From contig OX352774.1 in NCBI GenBank assembly GCA_947095535.1, positions 40,750,496 to 40,814,495 of the forward strand: a DNA stretch of 64,000 nucleotides. The letters run 5' to 3'. How positions within the stretch are numbered: the stretch's first letter is position 1; every line of letters starts with the position of its first letter. This stretch comes from Poecilobothrus nobilitatus (lineage: Eukaryota; Arthropoda; Insecta; Diptera; Dolichopodidae). The position numbers were made by a program, and so were the translations under genes. The notes below the pieces were generated by a model. The model was given only the letters and a program-made list of their open reading frames with translations. It searched no databases and was not told the origin of the DNA. Of the stretch, positions 1-12,538 are shown piece after piece.

Positions 1-26
1 CTTGACCACTAGTCAACGAGGCCCCA
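1..26 (-). mobile_element. SINE-1 5' end, cut by the window edge
   Basis: On minus it reads TGGGGCCTCGTTGACTAGTG, the SINE-1 head through the A box. The rest lies outside the window. It abuts a non-LTR 3'-end fragment. Confidence 0.65.
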
Positions 27-27
27 G

Positions 28-130
28 GAGACGAGTGAAACTTTAACCCACTAAACATTAACTCTCCTTTTGATCAAAAAATAGATTATAGGGCCTTTAG
101 TCCTACTGCACTGGTTTGAACAAAATCAAT
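28..130 (-). pseudogene. Non-LTR 3' UTR fragment, same family
   Basis: GAAACTTTAACCCACTAAAC, TTTGATCA and TATAGGGCCTTTAGTC blocks follow the same order as GGAACTTTAATTCACTAAAC, TTTGATCA and TATCGAACCTTTAGTA at 19000-19060. SINE-1 directly adjoins it on the left. Confidence 0.45.
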
Positions 131-944
131 GTTCGATGTATTAATTCTTCTCCTTTTTTTTTAAAACATTTCTGGAAAATCCATTTTATTTTTTCAATTT
201 CCAAAAATTGACAAAACTCAACTTTTTAAATATCTTAGACTACTATATATCCAAAGGCTAAAAAAAAAGCGAAATTTGATTTACAGGTACATCTTCATTT
301 TACAGTAAAATACATATTTACAAGTATTTTATCATATATTCTATTAAATAAAGGTAAAGTTATTTATTATTATTTAAAAATGTATTTTTTTTTTAAACTT
401 CGGTAATGTTTCAGTAAAGTTTGTAAATTTTTGAAACCAACTTTTTTTTTGATTTTGTGTTAATGTAATATGTATACATATATATATATTATAATAATAA
501 AAAATTTCTCCCTTAAGGTAAATATTTAGGCAATAATATACTTTACAGTTACACATAATATATATTAAAAATTTTTTGGAAATATAAAATAATTATAGAA
601 AAAATTGGTATAATAATAGTTTAAGCAGAGGTGTCAAAAAAATTACGTAAACTATCACTTAATCACGTACAAATGAATCATAAAATTAAACTGTCTATGT
701 GTCTAACTAAGGTAACAAAATTATACGTATAATAATATTATGTTATTTTTAAAATGCTATTTACACATACATATATATTTACAGTTATGAGTCTATAATT
801 TTTGCTTTGATTTAAAAAAAATAAATTTTTTAAACGGTAAAATTTTAAAAATACACAATTAAAACCACCTTATATAATTTTGTTGATTTTCTTATTTTAT
901 GTTAAAGTTTAGCATCAGATAATACCGTTTTTCATATTATTTAG
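131..944. other. AT-rich spacer
   Basis: Homopolymer runs and a short TA microsatellite near 476-490. The minus frame at 374-556 is low-complexity chance. Nothing else is seen. Confidence 0.7.
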
Positions 945-2410
945 TTTTTCAAGAAAATGAAGAAAACGATTTGTGTTAACTCTAGGAATACCCATGCGAG
1001 TATATATACTGATCTTACCATAAAATTACCATCTTATACAAAATTTTAAGATATGTAACTTAATTAAGTACCAAGATATATTTATTTAAAATTAAGTTGT
1101 AGGTACTTGAATCTTTTGCTCTAGACTAACAAAATTTTAACAAAGTCTTTGGCATAAAACTTAACTTCTTTTGACAACATTTTAAATACCAAGATATTTT
1201 AAATAAGACACTGAGTTATGCTCATGTATAAAAAGAGCATAAGTTGTATGGCAGCTACCTTGTTGTGCTAGAGACAACAATATTTTACGGAAGTAAAACA
1301 ACATTAAACATGTTAATAAACACTGAGTTATTTATTAGCACATTTCCAAAAAATTTTGAAAGAATTTGCCTATTAGTTTCACTCTGTCCGTCCGTCCGTC
1401 TGTCCGTCTGTCTGTCCGTCGGTTTACAAAACTTTTACACAGTTAAAGATAGATAAAAAATATTTTAACCATGGCTAGGTCTCATAAAAAAGTTGATGTT
1501 ATAGAACAACTCTTTCATGCAGCCCCTTCCATTACGGAGCTATTATAGCCCATCAAACTTTGAAAAAGCCCTATTTTTAAATGCTTATATCTCATGGTCT
1601 GCGTAACATTTATTCAATCTGAAAACTCCATTCGACGGCAAAATATCTTTGTAAAACATATCAAAATTACACAATTTTTTTAAATTTAGTATTTAAATTT
1701 ACCGTTATGTGAAAACCAAATTTTGCATAATATTTTTTTTTCATAACTTAGGAACGCTTTTAGGTAGGAACTTCAAATTTTGAAACAACAAAGAACTTTT
1801 AGAATTAGTATAAGTTTCCTCAGAAAAATTTTTTGTAGCCCCCCCGCCCCCCTGTTTAAGAGTTATTAGGGTTCAAAAATTGAAAATTTGCTATTTTACA
1901 CCTGTAAATCAGGCACCTGTACAAATTTTGCTTTGGCAAGACATAAAAACTAAAGCTTCAGTAATATATTTTTACATGTGTTAACGGTTTTTCTTAGTTA
2001 TGTAGAGTTCCGGGCTTACACTCCTAGAAAACCGCAAAAAAGTCCCATTTTCACATTTTTTCTTACATAAAATTTTCAAATTTTCGTATAAGTCACAATT
2101 CTAAACAGTTTGTATTATGTTTTTTTTTTATAAAGAAATAAGTTGTACGATAGCTACTTGAACCTGCCTGTCTATAGCGAAATTAATTTCAGTTCAATAG
2201 CGAAACTAACTTTCAAAGGTAAAATTTTCAAAATCCTAGCTCATTTATTTTTTTAATTTATCGTGCGGACGGATGGAAGGACGGGTATACATACATAAGT
2301 AACTCGATTCAGAATTCGATCCTGAGAGAAAATCCGAGATCTTTGTCTGCTTAAGTGTCATAAAATAGTGGGAAATTTAATATACTATCAGAACTTCGTA
2401 TGAGTATAGA
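945..2410 (-). mobile_element. HINE/INE-1-like element, subfamily B, minus strand, with an A-like piece inside
   Basis: Read on the minus strand, the 5' end is near 2410 (degenerate CTATACTCATACGAAG), the GTCCGTCC-type block is at 2262-2275, and the 3' end is at 950-1000 (CATGGGTATTCCTAGAGTT). The middle, roughly 1340-2110, instead matches subfamily A on the plus strand, including GTCCGTCCGTCCGTC at 1386-1400 and the TTACGGAGCTA block near 1534. That pattern suggests a nested insertion in opposite orientation. The 70-codon frame at 1244-1456 is an artefact. Confidence 0.55.
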
Positions 2411-2544
2411 AAAAGAATAAACATTTATACAACGGAAGCGTGTCATATATATGCTCCACTCTTTTAAATGTATTGTTGTAGCACTATATAAAATTTATAA
2501 TTAGGGCGGATTTTAGAGTTTATTACAAACAAAATCCATCCAAA

Positions 2545-2635
2545 AGAAATACAGTCAGATGATAATACAGTAAAATGAAAATACAGGTAAATGACATTAT
2601 ACAGTCAAATAACATAGAGTTAAATGAAATAGTTT
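2545..2635 (+). repeat. Short minisatellite, ACAGT..AAATGA motif
   Basis: About five loose units of ATACAGTNARATGANA at 13-20 bp spacing (for example ATACAGTCAGATGATA, ATACAGTAAAATGAAA, TACAGTCAAATAACA). The same motif in the opposite strand is at 47610-47725. Confidence 0.6.
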
Positions 2636-3827
2636 TGCGATAGTAACCCTTATACAATTATAAGAAGTTAATTCTTCGAAATTAGGCTGATAGATTCGGT
2701 ATATTTATTTTTTTATAATTTTTTTTTTCTTGAATCATTATATAAATTCAATTTGTATGTTTATATCGATAAGTAAATATTATTATTTGAACCTATAGTT
2801 GTGGTTTAACTTAAGAAATTTTCCAGATACAATAAGTCTGCAATTGTTTGATTTAAATTTTATTGGTGAATATTGATAGACTTGCATAATTTTGAACTTA
2901 TGATCCTAATGAAGATTTTATTAGTGAAAAACAAAAACTCCACTAAGTAAAAATAGAAAACTCTTTTAGAATAAGTGTAGTACCTTTTTATATATTTAAA
3001 AAAAAAAAAAAAATTAGTTATTTTAAAGTGCACTGTTATGAAGGACGAAAAATAGAAAAATTAATTTGCAATATCAGTTAAATTTTATACATGATTCAAT
3101 ATTAATTTAATTCTTATTAGTTTGTTGAGTTGCTAATTTCTAATCAAATTTTAGCACCTTGATTTAATTAAAAAAAAAATAAAAATAAAACATACACTTT
3201 ATTAAAAACAATTAATCGTAAATACTTTCTAATTTTTTACACTATATCTGAAGGTTTATTTTTTTTTTTTTTTTTTAAATCATAAACTATATTTAATATG
3301 ATATGACATTACATAATTTCTATACACGTATTTTATTTTAAAATTAAGTAATTATTGGAAATAGTTAACTTTCATATATATAGGAGTATTATATCAAATA
3401 TAAAATGATTGACAGATCTCTCAAAAAAAAAACCTAAAATTATTTGTAAAATTTTTTTTTCAAGATAATTGTTACATGGACTAATCACAAATTATTAATA
3501 AAATTCATAAGGAGGGTGTAAATTAATTGAACGTTTCAAATCTAAGAAAAAACTCATCAAAATAATACGATTATTAACGAAAAAAAAAAAAAGAAAATAT
3601 GTTTGAATTTTGATATAAAATATAAAATTAAAGCAATTATTTTAACACCATTTCTACTTACAATAAGATACAAATCTTTTAAATAAATTTTTTAAAAAAA
3701 TTTTGAATAAATTTTAAAAGAAAGCAAAATTTTCAAAATCAATTTAAAAAAGAAAAGTCCAACTAGATGTTCTGTATGCGATGCTTTACAATATTGGTTT
3801 TCTTCACACCTTCACACCTTTCCATCT
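2636..3827. other. AT-rich spacer
   Basis: Long A and T runs (for example 2999-3013, 3257-3275). No gene or recognised repeat. Confidence 0.7.
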
Positions 3828-4110
3828 TTTATTTTTTTTCTTTTTCTGAGGATAGGTGACAATCTCGAAAAACACGAATTCTCTAGTGTTAGACATGAAC
3901 CAAACCAAATCAAACGTTAGGATAGGTTTAAACCACGCATTAAATTAGAACTTATGGTATAATGTACTGTTTGGTTTAGCAAATGGGGAAAATAGAAAAT
4001 AAAGGTAACTGGGAATTTTGAGAAGTTACTGAGCGTTGGAAGGAGTGTTTAGAACAAAGATGTTGATGTTCTTCTTATTAATTTCACAATTGCAAATAGA
4101 GAAGTATTTA
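3828..4110 (-). pseudogene. Non-LTR 3' fragment, same family as 18914
   Basis: On minus it shares ACATCTTTGTTCTAAACACTCC (cf. the coding end at 19140), CCAAACAGTACATTATACC and the 3' run into CCTATCCTCAG plus A/T-rich tail. The frame is broken. Ends are approximate. Confidence 0.45.
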
Positions 4111-5764
4111 AGGTAAATGCTGCAAAAAAATAAGATTTATTAATTTCAATAAAATTATTTCAGTTAAATTTAGTACCCCCTTGTTCGTATGAGTATTTTT
4201 ACCAATTAAAGGTAACCTCCTCCAAAGTTAGAATAATGTGATAAACACCAATAAATAAATTATTATTTTATAATATTACTGTTATTACAAATACATTATT
4301 ATTTAATTACTAAGCTTATAACTAAGCTAGTTTGTAAAAAAGATTTATACCAGTTTTTACTGTTTATCTTTGTCTGTTAATAAAAAAAAAAAAACTGCAA
4401 AGTAATATAATGGTTCAGAACTAAACTAGGGAAAGGAAAGGAAAGAAAAGAAAAGGAAAACAGGAAAGCAAAGGAAAGGAAAAGAAAGGGAAAAGAAATT
4501 TAATTTTAATTGTCATTTTAATTTTACATTGTAGAAGTAAGATTAAATGCATATTCTATAGCAAAGTTGCCCTATTCCCTGAATTTCGGTATATTAAAAG
4601 AATTACGTAATTATGCTTGTGAGCTATAGTCTACATATTTATTATAGTTATGATTAATTAAAGTTTGGACATTATACTTCGAAAAGTGATGTTGCCAAGA
4701 AAATATTTTTGAAACAGACAATATTCTATCTACGTTTCGGCAATAACTTTAAGACATCAACCCTTTGTTTTCCTGTATTCAAATTAGAGTAGTTTTCGTT
4801 GCTGTTTTGAAAGCACTCGTAGAATAAAACTAAATTTTAGATATTATAAACCTAATAACGGTAGTGACACGTTTCTTTAAATTTTTTTTTCTTACTGTAA
4901 ATTTAGGATTCGTAAAATACATATATCACAAAGATAGATCTTTTATAATTAACTCATTTTAGGTTATTAAATACCAAGAAAAAAAAAATTTAAAGTTATA
5001 AGTAAACCTTTAGGCAATTTAAATTTAATGTTTTGGTCAATTAATACTTATAGCTTTTTAAAATAATTTTTTTCATTCATTTCAAATCATTTTATTTTTT
5101 AAATTCATTTTATTTTTTTAATTTATTTTTTTTTTGTTAATTTAAGAGGATTTTTATTAAATTGGTTATAATGATGCTTAGCAAAATGTATTTTTAAAAC
5201 TGACCATATGGCATATTTACATTTTATATATTTTGTTTTTTTTTTGGTTTTATAATTTCATTAAAATGAATATCTTTATTATTTAAGATTATTAATATAA
5301 TATTGTGCTTATTTGTTTTTTTTTTTTTAAATTAAAAGTCAAAATAGATACTATTCAAATAAATAATAAATATTTATAAGGTGTGGTAGTACGATTATAT
5401 TACACCAAAAATTACCAATGTAATTACAAAAATTATATATTTTTTTTTTTTGTAGTTTTTAGGCAAAATAAATATTGAATGATATTTAAGATGATTGTAA
5501 CATTGTTTTATGGATAAAGATTATATTGCTTAGATTTTTATTAACTTAAAAATATATTTAAAAAATCTAAACAGATATCATAAATTCTTTTTCTGGTTTT
5601 TTTTTTTTTTTCATTTGTCAGTAGTTTTTAAATACCTTCTATCTATGTATGTATAGAGTATGTTAATTTTAAAAAATATAATTTGATTTTTTTCGTATCC
5701 TAGTAGCTAAATGTTAAGATTTTTATTTATAGAGCATGTTCTTTGGTGCATTCTTTTCTTTTTG
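4111..5764. other. AT-rich spacer with one purine tract
   Basis: Apart from the tract at 4427-4497, only poly-T runs and short A/T words. No coding signal. Confidence 0.7.
4427..4497 (+). repeat. GGAAA-type polypurine tract
   Basis: About 70 bases of nearly pure purine built from GGAAA/GAAAA units, with one interrupting C pair (ACAGG, AGCAA). Such tracts can form triplexes but are common neutral microsatellites. Confidence 0.8.
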
Positions 5765-5885
5765 TTTTTTTTTTTTGTTTTTTACGAGGGAAGGTGAGAA
5801 TCATCGAAAAACACTATGAAGGAGTGGAACGTGTACAAGTCCCCTATGAGTTTCTGGAACTTTTTAATCTACTAAAAACCAATCT
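5765..5885 (-). pseudogene. Non-LTR 3' UTR fragment, same family
   Basis: A T run followed by ACGAGGGAAGGTGAGAATCA on plus gives, on minus, a 3' end CCTTCCCTCGTAAAA and an A tail, as at 18914. GTACAAGTCCCCTATGAG and TGGAACTTTTTAAT match the 3' UTR at 18980-19010. Confidence 0.45.
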
Positions 5886-6777
5886 ACTTAAAAAAAACAT
5901 AAAACTATGAATACACAAGAAGTCTACTTAACATTAATGTTATATTTTACTGGTACTATTTCTGGTCACAAAGAATATGTACTTGATTATTTCTGGTTAA
6001 AGAAGACATTATATTTTTTTTTTTTTTTTCTTAACCAATTTACCAGAAATAAATTAACTTATTTTTGATTTTTTAATTTTTTTTTTTTCTTTCATCTGCT
6101 TTTTTTATCAATCAATTTTCAAGGTTAATTAAGGTTAAACATTTACTAGTTTTTCCATCCCTAAGTCAAGATCATTAAAACGAGAAGAGTAAAATTCATG
6201 AAAATAATTTAAAATCAATTAATTTAAATGAATCAAAACAAAAAAAAAAGTCAAAACTGAAGTTTCTAAATATGAAATTACTTAAAATTTAATCAATAAT
6301 TAAATATCATCATATATAGTTACATATATATATATACATAAATATATATATACTTATCTATTTACAATTGAGTTGAAAAATAATTCGTGTACAAGTAAAA
6401 AATTAAATTAAAACTGCAAACAAAAAAAAAAAAAGAAAAAAAACTCAGAGCAATCAACTTAATAATCACTTTAAAAGTACTCACTATATATGTATATACT
6501 TACTCACTTATATTTTTACAGTATAGTGTCTTCTTTTATTATTTTTATGCTAACTGACCAGTTTACCAATTTTACACTTAATTTTTTTCTTTTTTTTTTT
6601 GTATGTTCACATTACACATATGTATATTGTGTGTATATGTATGTACATATATAATAAATTTTTTAGTTCTCTTTCGCTTTAGTATATCAGTTAAATTTAA
6701 ATTTTAAAAATATAATAGTTAGATACTTTATGAAAAATTTTTTTTTTTAGAAATATTTGCTTTTTAATTTTATTTTG
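5886..6777. other. AT-rich spacer
   Basis: TA/TG microsatellite stretches near 6320-6355 and 6600-6650. Nothing else supported. Confidence 0.7.
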
Positions 6778-7400
6778 TCTATTCGTCTGGTTGTTTACAA
6801 AATTTAAGATAAAACAATGCAAATTTCACCTATGCATTGGTCACCACTTAAAAAAATTCATATTATGAAAAAACTTTTTTATGTAATAACATTTTAACAA
6901 CTTGGAATCAATTTTTAATGGAGTTGACAGGTCCTCAAAGTTGGAAAAAAATCACGTTTTTCGGCTTAAGTTTTTTAAATTTAAAAATATGATAGACATT
7001 TTTTTTTTTGCAATTTAGTATTTAAATTTACCGTAAAACGGTAATGTTGGAAGTATTTTACTTCCTTTAAATGTTCGGCACGCTTTTATATAAAACCTTA
7101 CAATATTTAAATTAGATAAAGATTTTGAGAGAAGAATTACCATAAGTTGCCTCAGCATAAGTTTTTTAAGAGCTACAAAGAATTAAAAATTTGCTAAATT
7201 TTGAACACCTGTATCTTCGCGTTGCAAATTTTAAATGGTTTCTTTAAAACTCATAAAAGAAAGGGTCTCTTAATTTTTTATAATTTTTTTTTTTTATTAT
7301 CCTAAAATCCTAAACAAAATTACAAATTTTGGTGCAAGTTACAATTACTTTAAACTGTTTTTAATGTTTTGTGGGATACTCTTGTTTTTTAAACCAGCGG
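6778..7400 (+). mobile_element. Degenerate HINE-like fragment related to 1340-2110
   Basis: It shares with the A-like segment at 1340-2110 the order GTYTGGTTGTTTACAAAA, an ATTTACCGT block, CGCTTTTA, an ACACCTGTA block and the following T-rich stretch. No terminal repeats were recognised, so this is an old internal fragment. Confidence 0.4.
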
Positions 7401-7907
7401 TTTTTTATACTGACTTGTTGTCTTTTTCTTTCTCATATCAAATAATCTAACTGTCAAAAATAACGTAAAATGACAAAACTTTTAATTAAAAACTAAATAT
7501 GGATTATAATTTTATATAAGATGTTTTAAATCCTTTGCGAAACAGAATTTTATTTTGTAACAGCAGTAAATTTTGTTTTAAAACTGTTTTAAAATTTTTC
7601 TTTAAAATAATTTTAGCTTTGTGAAGTATATATACATATATATAAAATTAATTAGTCTATTTCTATTAATGGGATTTCTGAAAGGTTTGAAATATAAAAT
7701 ATATCTAAATACTATAGAATCTTAATACGTTTCCTAAACTATTGCACTGGCATTTCACATTAGATACTTGACACTTCCTTTCCTACATGTATTACTGTTT
7801 TACTGCGAGTACTTAGTGTAGCCGTGGGTACACTCAAAATTTAGCAGATAATCAAGTACGATCAGTAAATTTTGTGCGATATTTTCGAATGTACTTGAAT
7901 GTACATA
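7401..7907. other. AT-rich spacer
   Basis: The first half is simple. The part at 7740-7900 is more complex and might belong to an unrecognised repeat next to the SINE. Confidence 0.6.
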
Positions 7908-8053
7908 AATGTGGACAGGAAATTACACAGCCTTTCCTGTTCAGGCGTGGCTGTAAATTTCGTAAGGGGGAATAACTCTTACGACGTACCCACACTCCCT
8001 CGGTGTTTACAGTGTATTTTATACGTTCTTACCCACTAGATCATCGAGGCCCC
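7908..8053 (-). mobile_element. SINE-1, minus strand, B box deleted
   Basis: It reads on minus from GGGGGCCTCGATGATC near 8053 through ACCGAGGGAGTGTGGGT, then skips about 15 bp of the B-box stem-loop and continues into CGTAAGAGTTATTCC and the tail. No clear A tail or target duplication was seen. Confidence 0.72.
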
Positions 8054-8941
8054 CTTTTTAATTCTATATATTAAAAAATTTAATTTCTTTCCTAATATAA
8101 TTCTAAATCAGTAGATGCAATTCAAATAGTATGCAACTGTTATTATAATAACCGTAAATATTTCTTTTTTTTTTTGTTTTATTTGGTTATTATTATTATT
8201 AATTTTTTTTTTATTTTACAAACAATATAAGTATGTAAGACGATATTATCAATTTATGTTTTTAATCGTTTAATCGAAAGAGGTCAGTATGTTGATGATT
8301 GCGTAATAATTGTGCATTGTATAAAGTAAATAAACAGAAAATTTACAAAATGAATTAATAAAATATAAAAATATACAAAAAGAAAAAAGTAATTTTGTGG
8401 GCTGAATAAATTGATTAAATTATTTTTTTTGTAAAAAGATGATATTATAGAGGATTGTAGTTAATTATAATTTAAATTATAAATATATAGATACTATGTA
8501 TTTTATATCGTATGTTACCACATATTTGAATGTACCCTATTATAATGTCTAATAATCGATTAAAATACTAAACAAGATTTTAAAACTAAGATTAATTATG
8601 TTAAATTTTTGTAAGATTTTCTTATAAGGAAAATTGAATCTTTAACATTTTTATAAGAGATACAATATTAGATATCAAAAATTCTAATATATTAAGCTTA
8701 AGATAATATATTAGAATTTTTAATTTACTCTGGTTGCAGTTCTTTAAATTTTAATTGGAATGGAAAGATTTTGAATGTTAATTGTGAAGGTCTATAATAA
8801 AGATCTAAATTTTATATTATTTAAGTGAAATTTTAGTTAATATATCAAAGTTTAAACTAATCGATGTGAAGAGAAAATGTGGTGACTTTTCTGCAATGAT
8901 AATAAGATTGCGAAAATTGTTTAACCCTAAACAGGACAATC
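8054..8941. other. AT-rich spacer with a hairpin
   Basis: Holds the hairpin at 8677-8721. Otherwise nothing. Confidence 0.7.
8677..8721. repeat. Perfect 17-bp hairpin
   Basis: AAAAATTCTAATATATT (8677-8693) and its exact reverse complement (8705-8721) enclose an 11-base loop. Very AT-rich; no neighbouring gene is seen. It lies about 220 bp before the HINE at 8942. Confidence 0.85.
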
Positions 8942-10520
8942 TTTATACCCGTACGATAGGATCGGGTATAATAAAATTACTCCTCCGTTTGTAACACCTC
9001 GAAATAAGCGAGCTAGATATACCTTCAAAGGTATGGATCGGATCAGAAAAAAATTCTAAGACTTTTGAGCCATGTCCGTCCGTCCGTCCGTCAGCACGCT
9101 AACTCAAAAACTAAGAAAGCTAGAATCTTGAAATTTACACAAAATATTCTGGGAGTAATTTGTAGGTTCCCTATTTTTTTTGGTTGAGTTTGGACCAAGC
9201 CTTAGGGTAGCTCTCGAACACCTAACTTTTAGATCCCGACATTTTTTTTGCAATAGAGCTATGAAATTTTAAAAACTGATAGATCTCACAAAAATATTAA
9301 TTTTATTTTTTATAACTTTTTTTTGTAACCCCACCCGTTACGGAGCTACAGCTCCCCAAAGGTTCAAAAAAGCTCTATATTTAAATTGTTATAGCACAAG
9401 TTGTATAAGGTATCTTCATTTTGAAAACGCCAAACGATTACTACTTTTATTAGCTTTAAAAGTATATATACAATAAATATATATTTGTGGCATACAGTGT
9501 CTTAATTTACCGTTATGTGAAACTCAAATTTTGCAAAATCCTTCAACCCTTCTATCTGCTAAACGGTTTAAGTTGGAAACTTGAAATTTTGACAGATGTT
9601 AGATCGAAAATAAGTATGAGTCATTTCAGAAACTTTTTTTGTATCGCCCCCCGTTTAGGAGCTGTAAGGGGTCAAAAACTGAAATTTTCCTATTTTTAAA
9701 CACCTGTAACTTGAACACCTGTTAACAGTTTTTTGAAGTAATACACAAAAATTAAAGCTTCAACATTATACTCTTATTTTTGTTAAAAGCTTTTTTTAAT
9801 AATGTAGGGTTACTTTATAATTGACGAAAGTGTTACTTGATTTTTTCAAATTTTCTAACAAATTTCTTCAACAAATTTTTTGCATTTTGTTTTACTCGAT
9901 AATTTGAAATTGTTGAGGATATAATGCGTAGTACATAAAAATGCAAATAAATAAACAACATAACGGTTGCTTGAAGAATTTTTATTTATATGATATTGAT
10001 ATATATACATACTTATATAATATCATGTTTATTTAGATATCGTATATGTCACTAGTGAATGAATGATAAGAGTATAGATGTATATTATATAGCGCCGTAT
10101 TTACAAACATATTATATGTATTTTATTGTACTTATAAGAAATTATTCTGTCAATGGAATATTTAAATATAATAAATTATAATATTTAAAATTATATTTAC
10201 TATTTTGAACTAAGTAAATTTAATATACATTTACCGCTTAGTATTAAATGGTACTATAGAATATTTGAAAAAGTTTTGGATTGATAATCGTTATGTGAAA
10301 GGTTAGAATTTGCTTTTGAAGAATGTACATATAAACATATAGTTTGAATATATGTACAACCCATAGTTCTAGAAATTATAAAATTCACCCAAATTATTTT
10401 AAAATACTAAAATATTAAAAAAATAATATTGTAAGCAGAGTGACAGGCTGTGAACATACTAACGGTTCGTACGGGTATCTAAGAGTTGACAAAGGCAACT
10501 GTATTCTTCCTCGTTTTTTT
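8942..10520 (+). mobile_element. HINE/INE-1-like element, subfamily A, copy 1 (full length)
   Basis: The element opens with a palindrome (TATACCCG at 8944-8951, CGGGTATA at 8963-8970). It has a 12-bp subterminal inverted repeat (ATACCCGTACGA at 8945-8956, its reverse complement at 10467-10478), a 3' hairpin (AGTTG/CAACT at 10484-10500), and ends in CCTCG plus a T run. GTCCGTCCGTCCGTCC lies near 9076. This is the layout of the non-autonomous Helentron-type elements that include Drosophila INE-1/DINE-1. No Rep/helicase coding was seen, so it would need enzymes supplied in trans. A 70-codon frame inside starts only at GTG and is not a gene. Confidence 0.72.
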
Positions 10521-11870
10521 ATTAACGTTAATGAGTAGCAATGCCTGTTATAGTATCTGTCAATATAAAATATTTATATGTAAGTATTTCAAATTAAACT
10601 TAAGTATTTATTATCATTAAATAAATCCCAAAAAAAAAAAGTTTTTTATGATTATCTACTATATATAATTAAAAGTTCGAAAGGAAGAAACTTTATAAAT
10701 CTGAACAAAATCTAGAACTTAATAATAAAGATTTAAGGTTTTTAATTTCAAATAAGCTCTATTGGGCTTTTGAGAGATAATATGACTATAATGAAAAAAA
10801 ATCGAATTTTCCTGAAAAGATTCCTATAAAAAAAGTTGACTAATTTGAGTAAGATCGAATTTTCTTATAAAGTTAAAAAAGAAACCCAGAAAAATAAACT
10901 TAAATTGAGAGTTATTTCGTAGGAGTAGGAAATTAGATAAATATAGAGAGTTATAAAAGAAAAACTTTAATACTATATGGAGTAAAAAAATATGCAGATA
11001 TATTTTGTAACTTTTTTTTTTTAAGATAATAACATTTTATTAGTTTATTATTAATAATTACAAAAAAATATTTTGAAGGAAATCAAAATATTAAAAAAAG
11101 AAAAAAAAATTATTTTAAATTATATGAATAAATTAAGGTGAACAAGTCAATTGTTTAATTTTTTTTTTTTGTTTTTTGATTCTCCAAACTTTAAAAATCA
11201 ATTTAAGAACAATTGTTTGTGTCATCCAGATAAAAAAACATAATATATGATGTTTACTTATACTTTTATATAACTGACTTCCCTTTTTATTTTCTGATCT
11301 AATCAATATTTTTTATACTAATCTGGTTTATTATTATGCAAAAAATAGCAATGATAAATGAAATATTTACATTTAATTTATTTTAATTTTTTATGTTTTT
11401 TTTTCCCCCGGTCTATAAAGATTTTTACAATTTTATAAATAATAGTATGTAATATAAATTTTCAATGAGAACAACTTTTGTCATTATCAATTATATGCAA
11501 TCTTTTTATTTCATTTATATTTTTTTAATCAAATAGAATATTATTATTTCCCTATACAATATAATAATCAGATTTTATGTCACTCCTTCGCACCTAAATA
11601 AATCAAATATGAAATAATATTTTTGATGAAATATAACATTTATTATTAAAGCACATCTAACGCACACCTGAGATTATTTAATGCGTATACATATTTATTA
11701 TTTATACATTTATTAATTTTTTTTTTTTTTTCAATCAATCAAAAAATAAGTTTAAGTTAAAAGTTTTTTATTTAAATTAAAAAAGAAATTATATTTCAGT
11801 GAAAGAATTATATATTGCCCCTAAAAGTATGCAAGTTGCAATATATATTTTGTAATGTAATGAAAATTTA
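10521..11870. other. AT-rich spacer
   Basis: Simple A/T sequence between a HINE and the tRNA-like dimer. No feature supported. Confidence 0.7.
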
Positions 11871-12538
11871 CCGGGGGGTTTCGACAGCCTAGTGGGCAGG
11901 CGTGTGGCGTATTAACCGAAGGAGTGTGGGTTCGATCCCTGCACAGGTCGTAAGTGTTTTTTTCTTTACATACCACCCTTACGACCAAATATAATGTAAA
12001 TATATAGTATATAATATAAACAAAATAAATAATATTTGTATATAATTTAATAATAGTATAAAAACCTATAATGGCCTTAGTAGCCGATGGTTCAATAATA
12101 TTGTATTACATTTATGTATGTAATATTAATATAAATAAATAAATAAAATAAAATTTATCGGGGGTTTCGGTAGCCTAGTGGGTAGGCGTGTGGCGTATTA
12201 ACCGAAGGAGTGTGGGTTAAATCCCTGCACAGGTCGTAAGTGTTTTTTTCTTTATATACCCCCTTACGACCAAATACATTGTAAATATATAGTATATAAT
12301 ATAAACAAAATAAATAATATTAGTATATAATTTAATAATAGTATAAAAACCTACAATTGCCTTTAGTAGCCGATAGTTCAATAATATTGTATTACATTTA
12401 TGTATGTAATATTAATATAAATAAATAAATAAAAAATAAAATTTATAATAACCTTAGTGGTTGGTTGGTTGATGGTTTTATAATATTGCAATATCCTATT
12501 TGATTTGTAATATTAATATAAATAAATAAATAAATAAA
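11871..12538 (+). repeat. Tandem dimer (plus partial third unit) of a tRNA-like SINE
   Basis: Two units of about 282 bp (11871-12152, 12153-12435) each hold a tRNA-like head (GGTTTCGRYAGCCTAGTGGG, GAAGGAGTGTGGGTT), CGTAAGTG and TTACGACCAAATA blocks, a GCCTTAGTAGCCGAT block and an (AAAT)n tail. A third, headless unit follows to 12538. The first unit has a perfect B box (GGTTCGATCCC near 11930); the second is mutated (GGTTAAATCCC). The head is similar to, but distinct from, SINE-1. Confidence 0.75.

Noticed and set aside
9487..9699. 70-71 codon frame present in HINE copies at 9487 and 28048, looking like a conserved small protein
   Set aside because: It starts at GTG, not ATG, and the third copy (near 51793) has a stop about 20 codons in. 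The similarity reflects shared repeat DNA.
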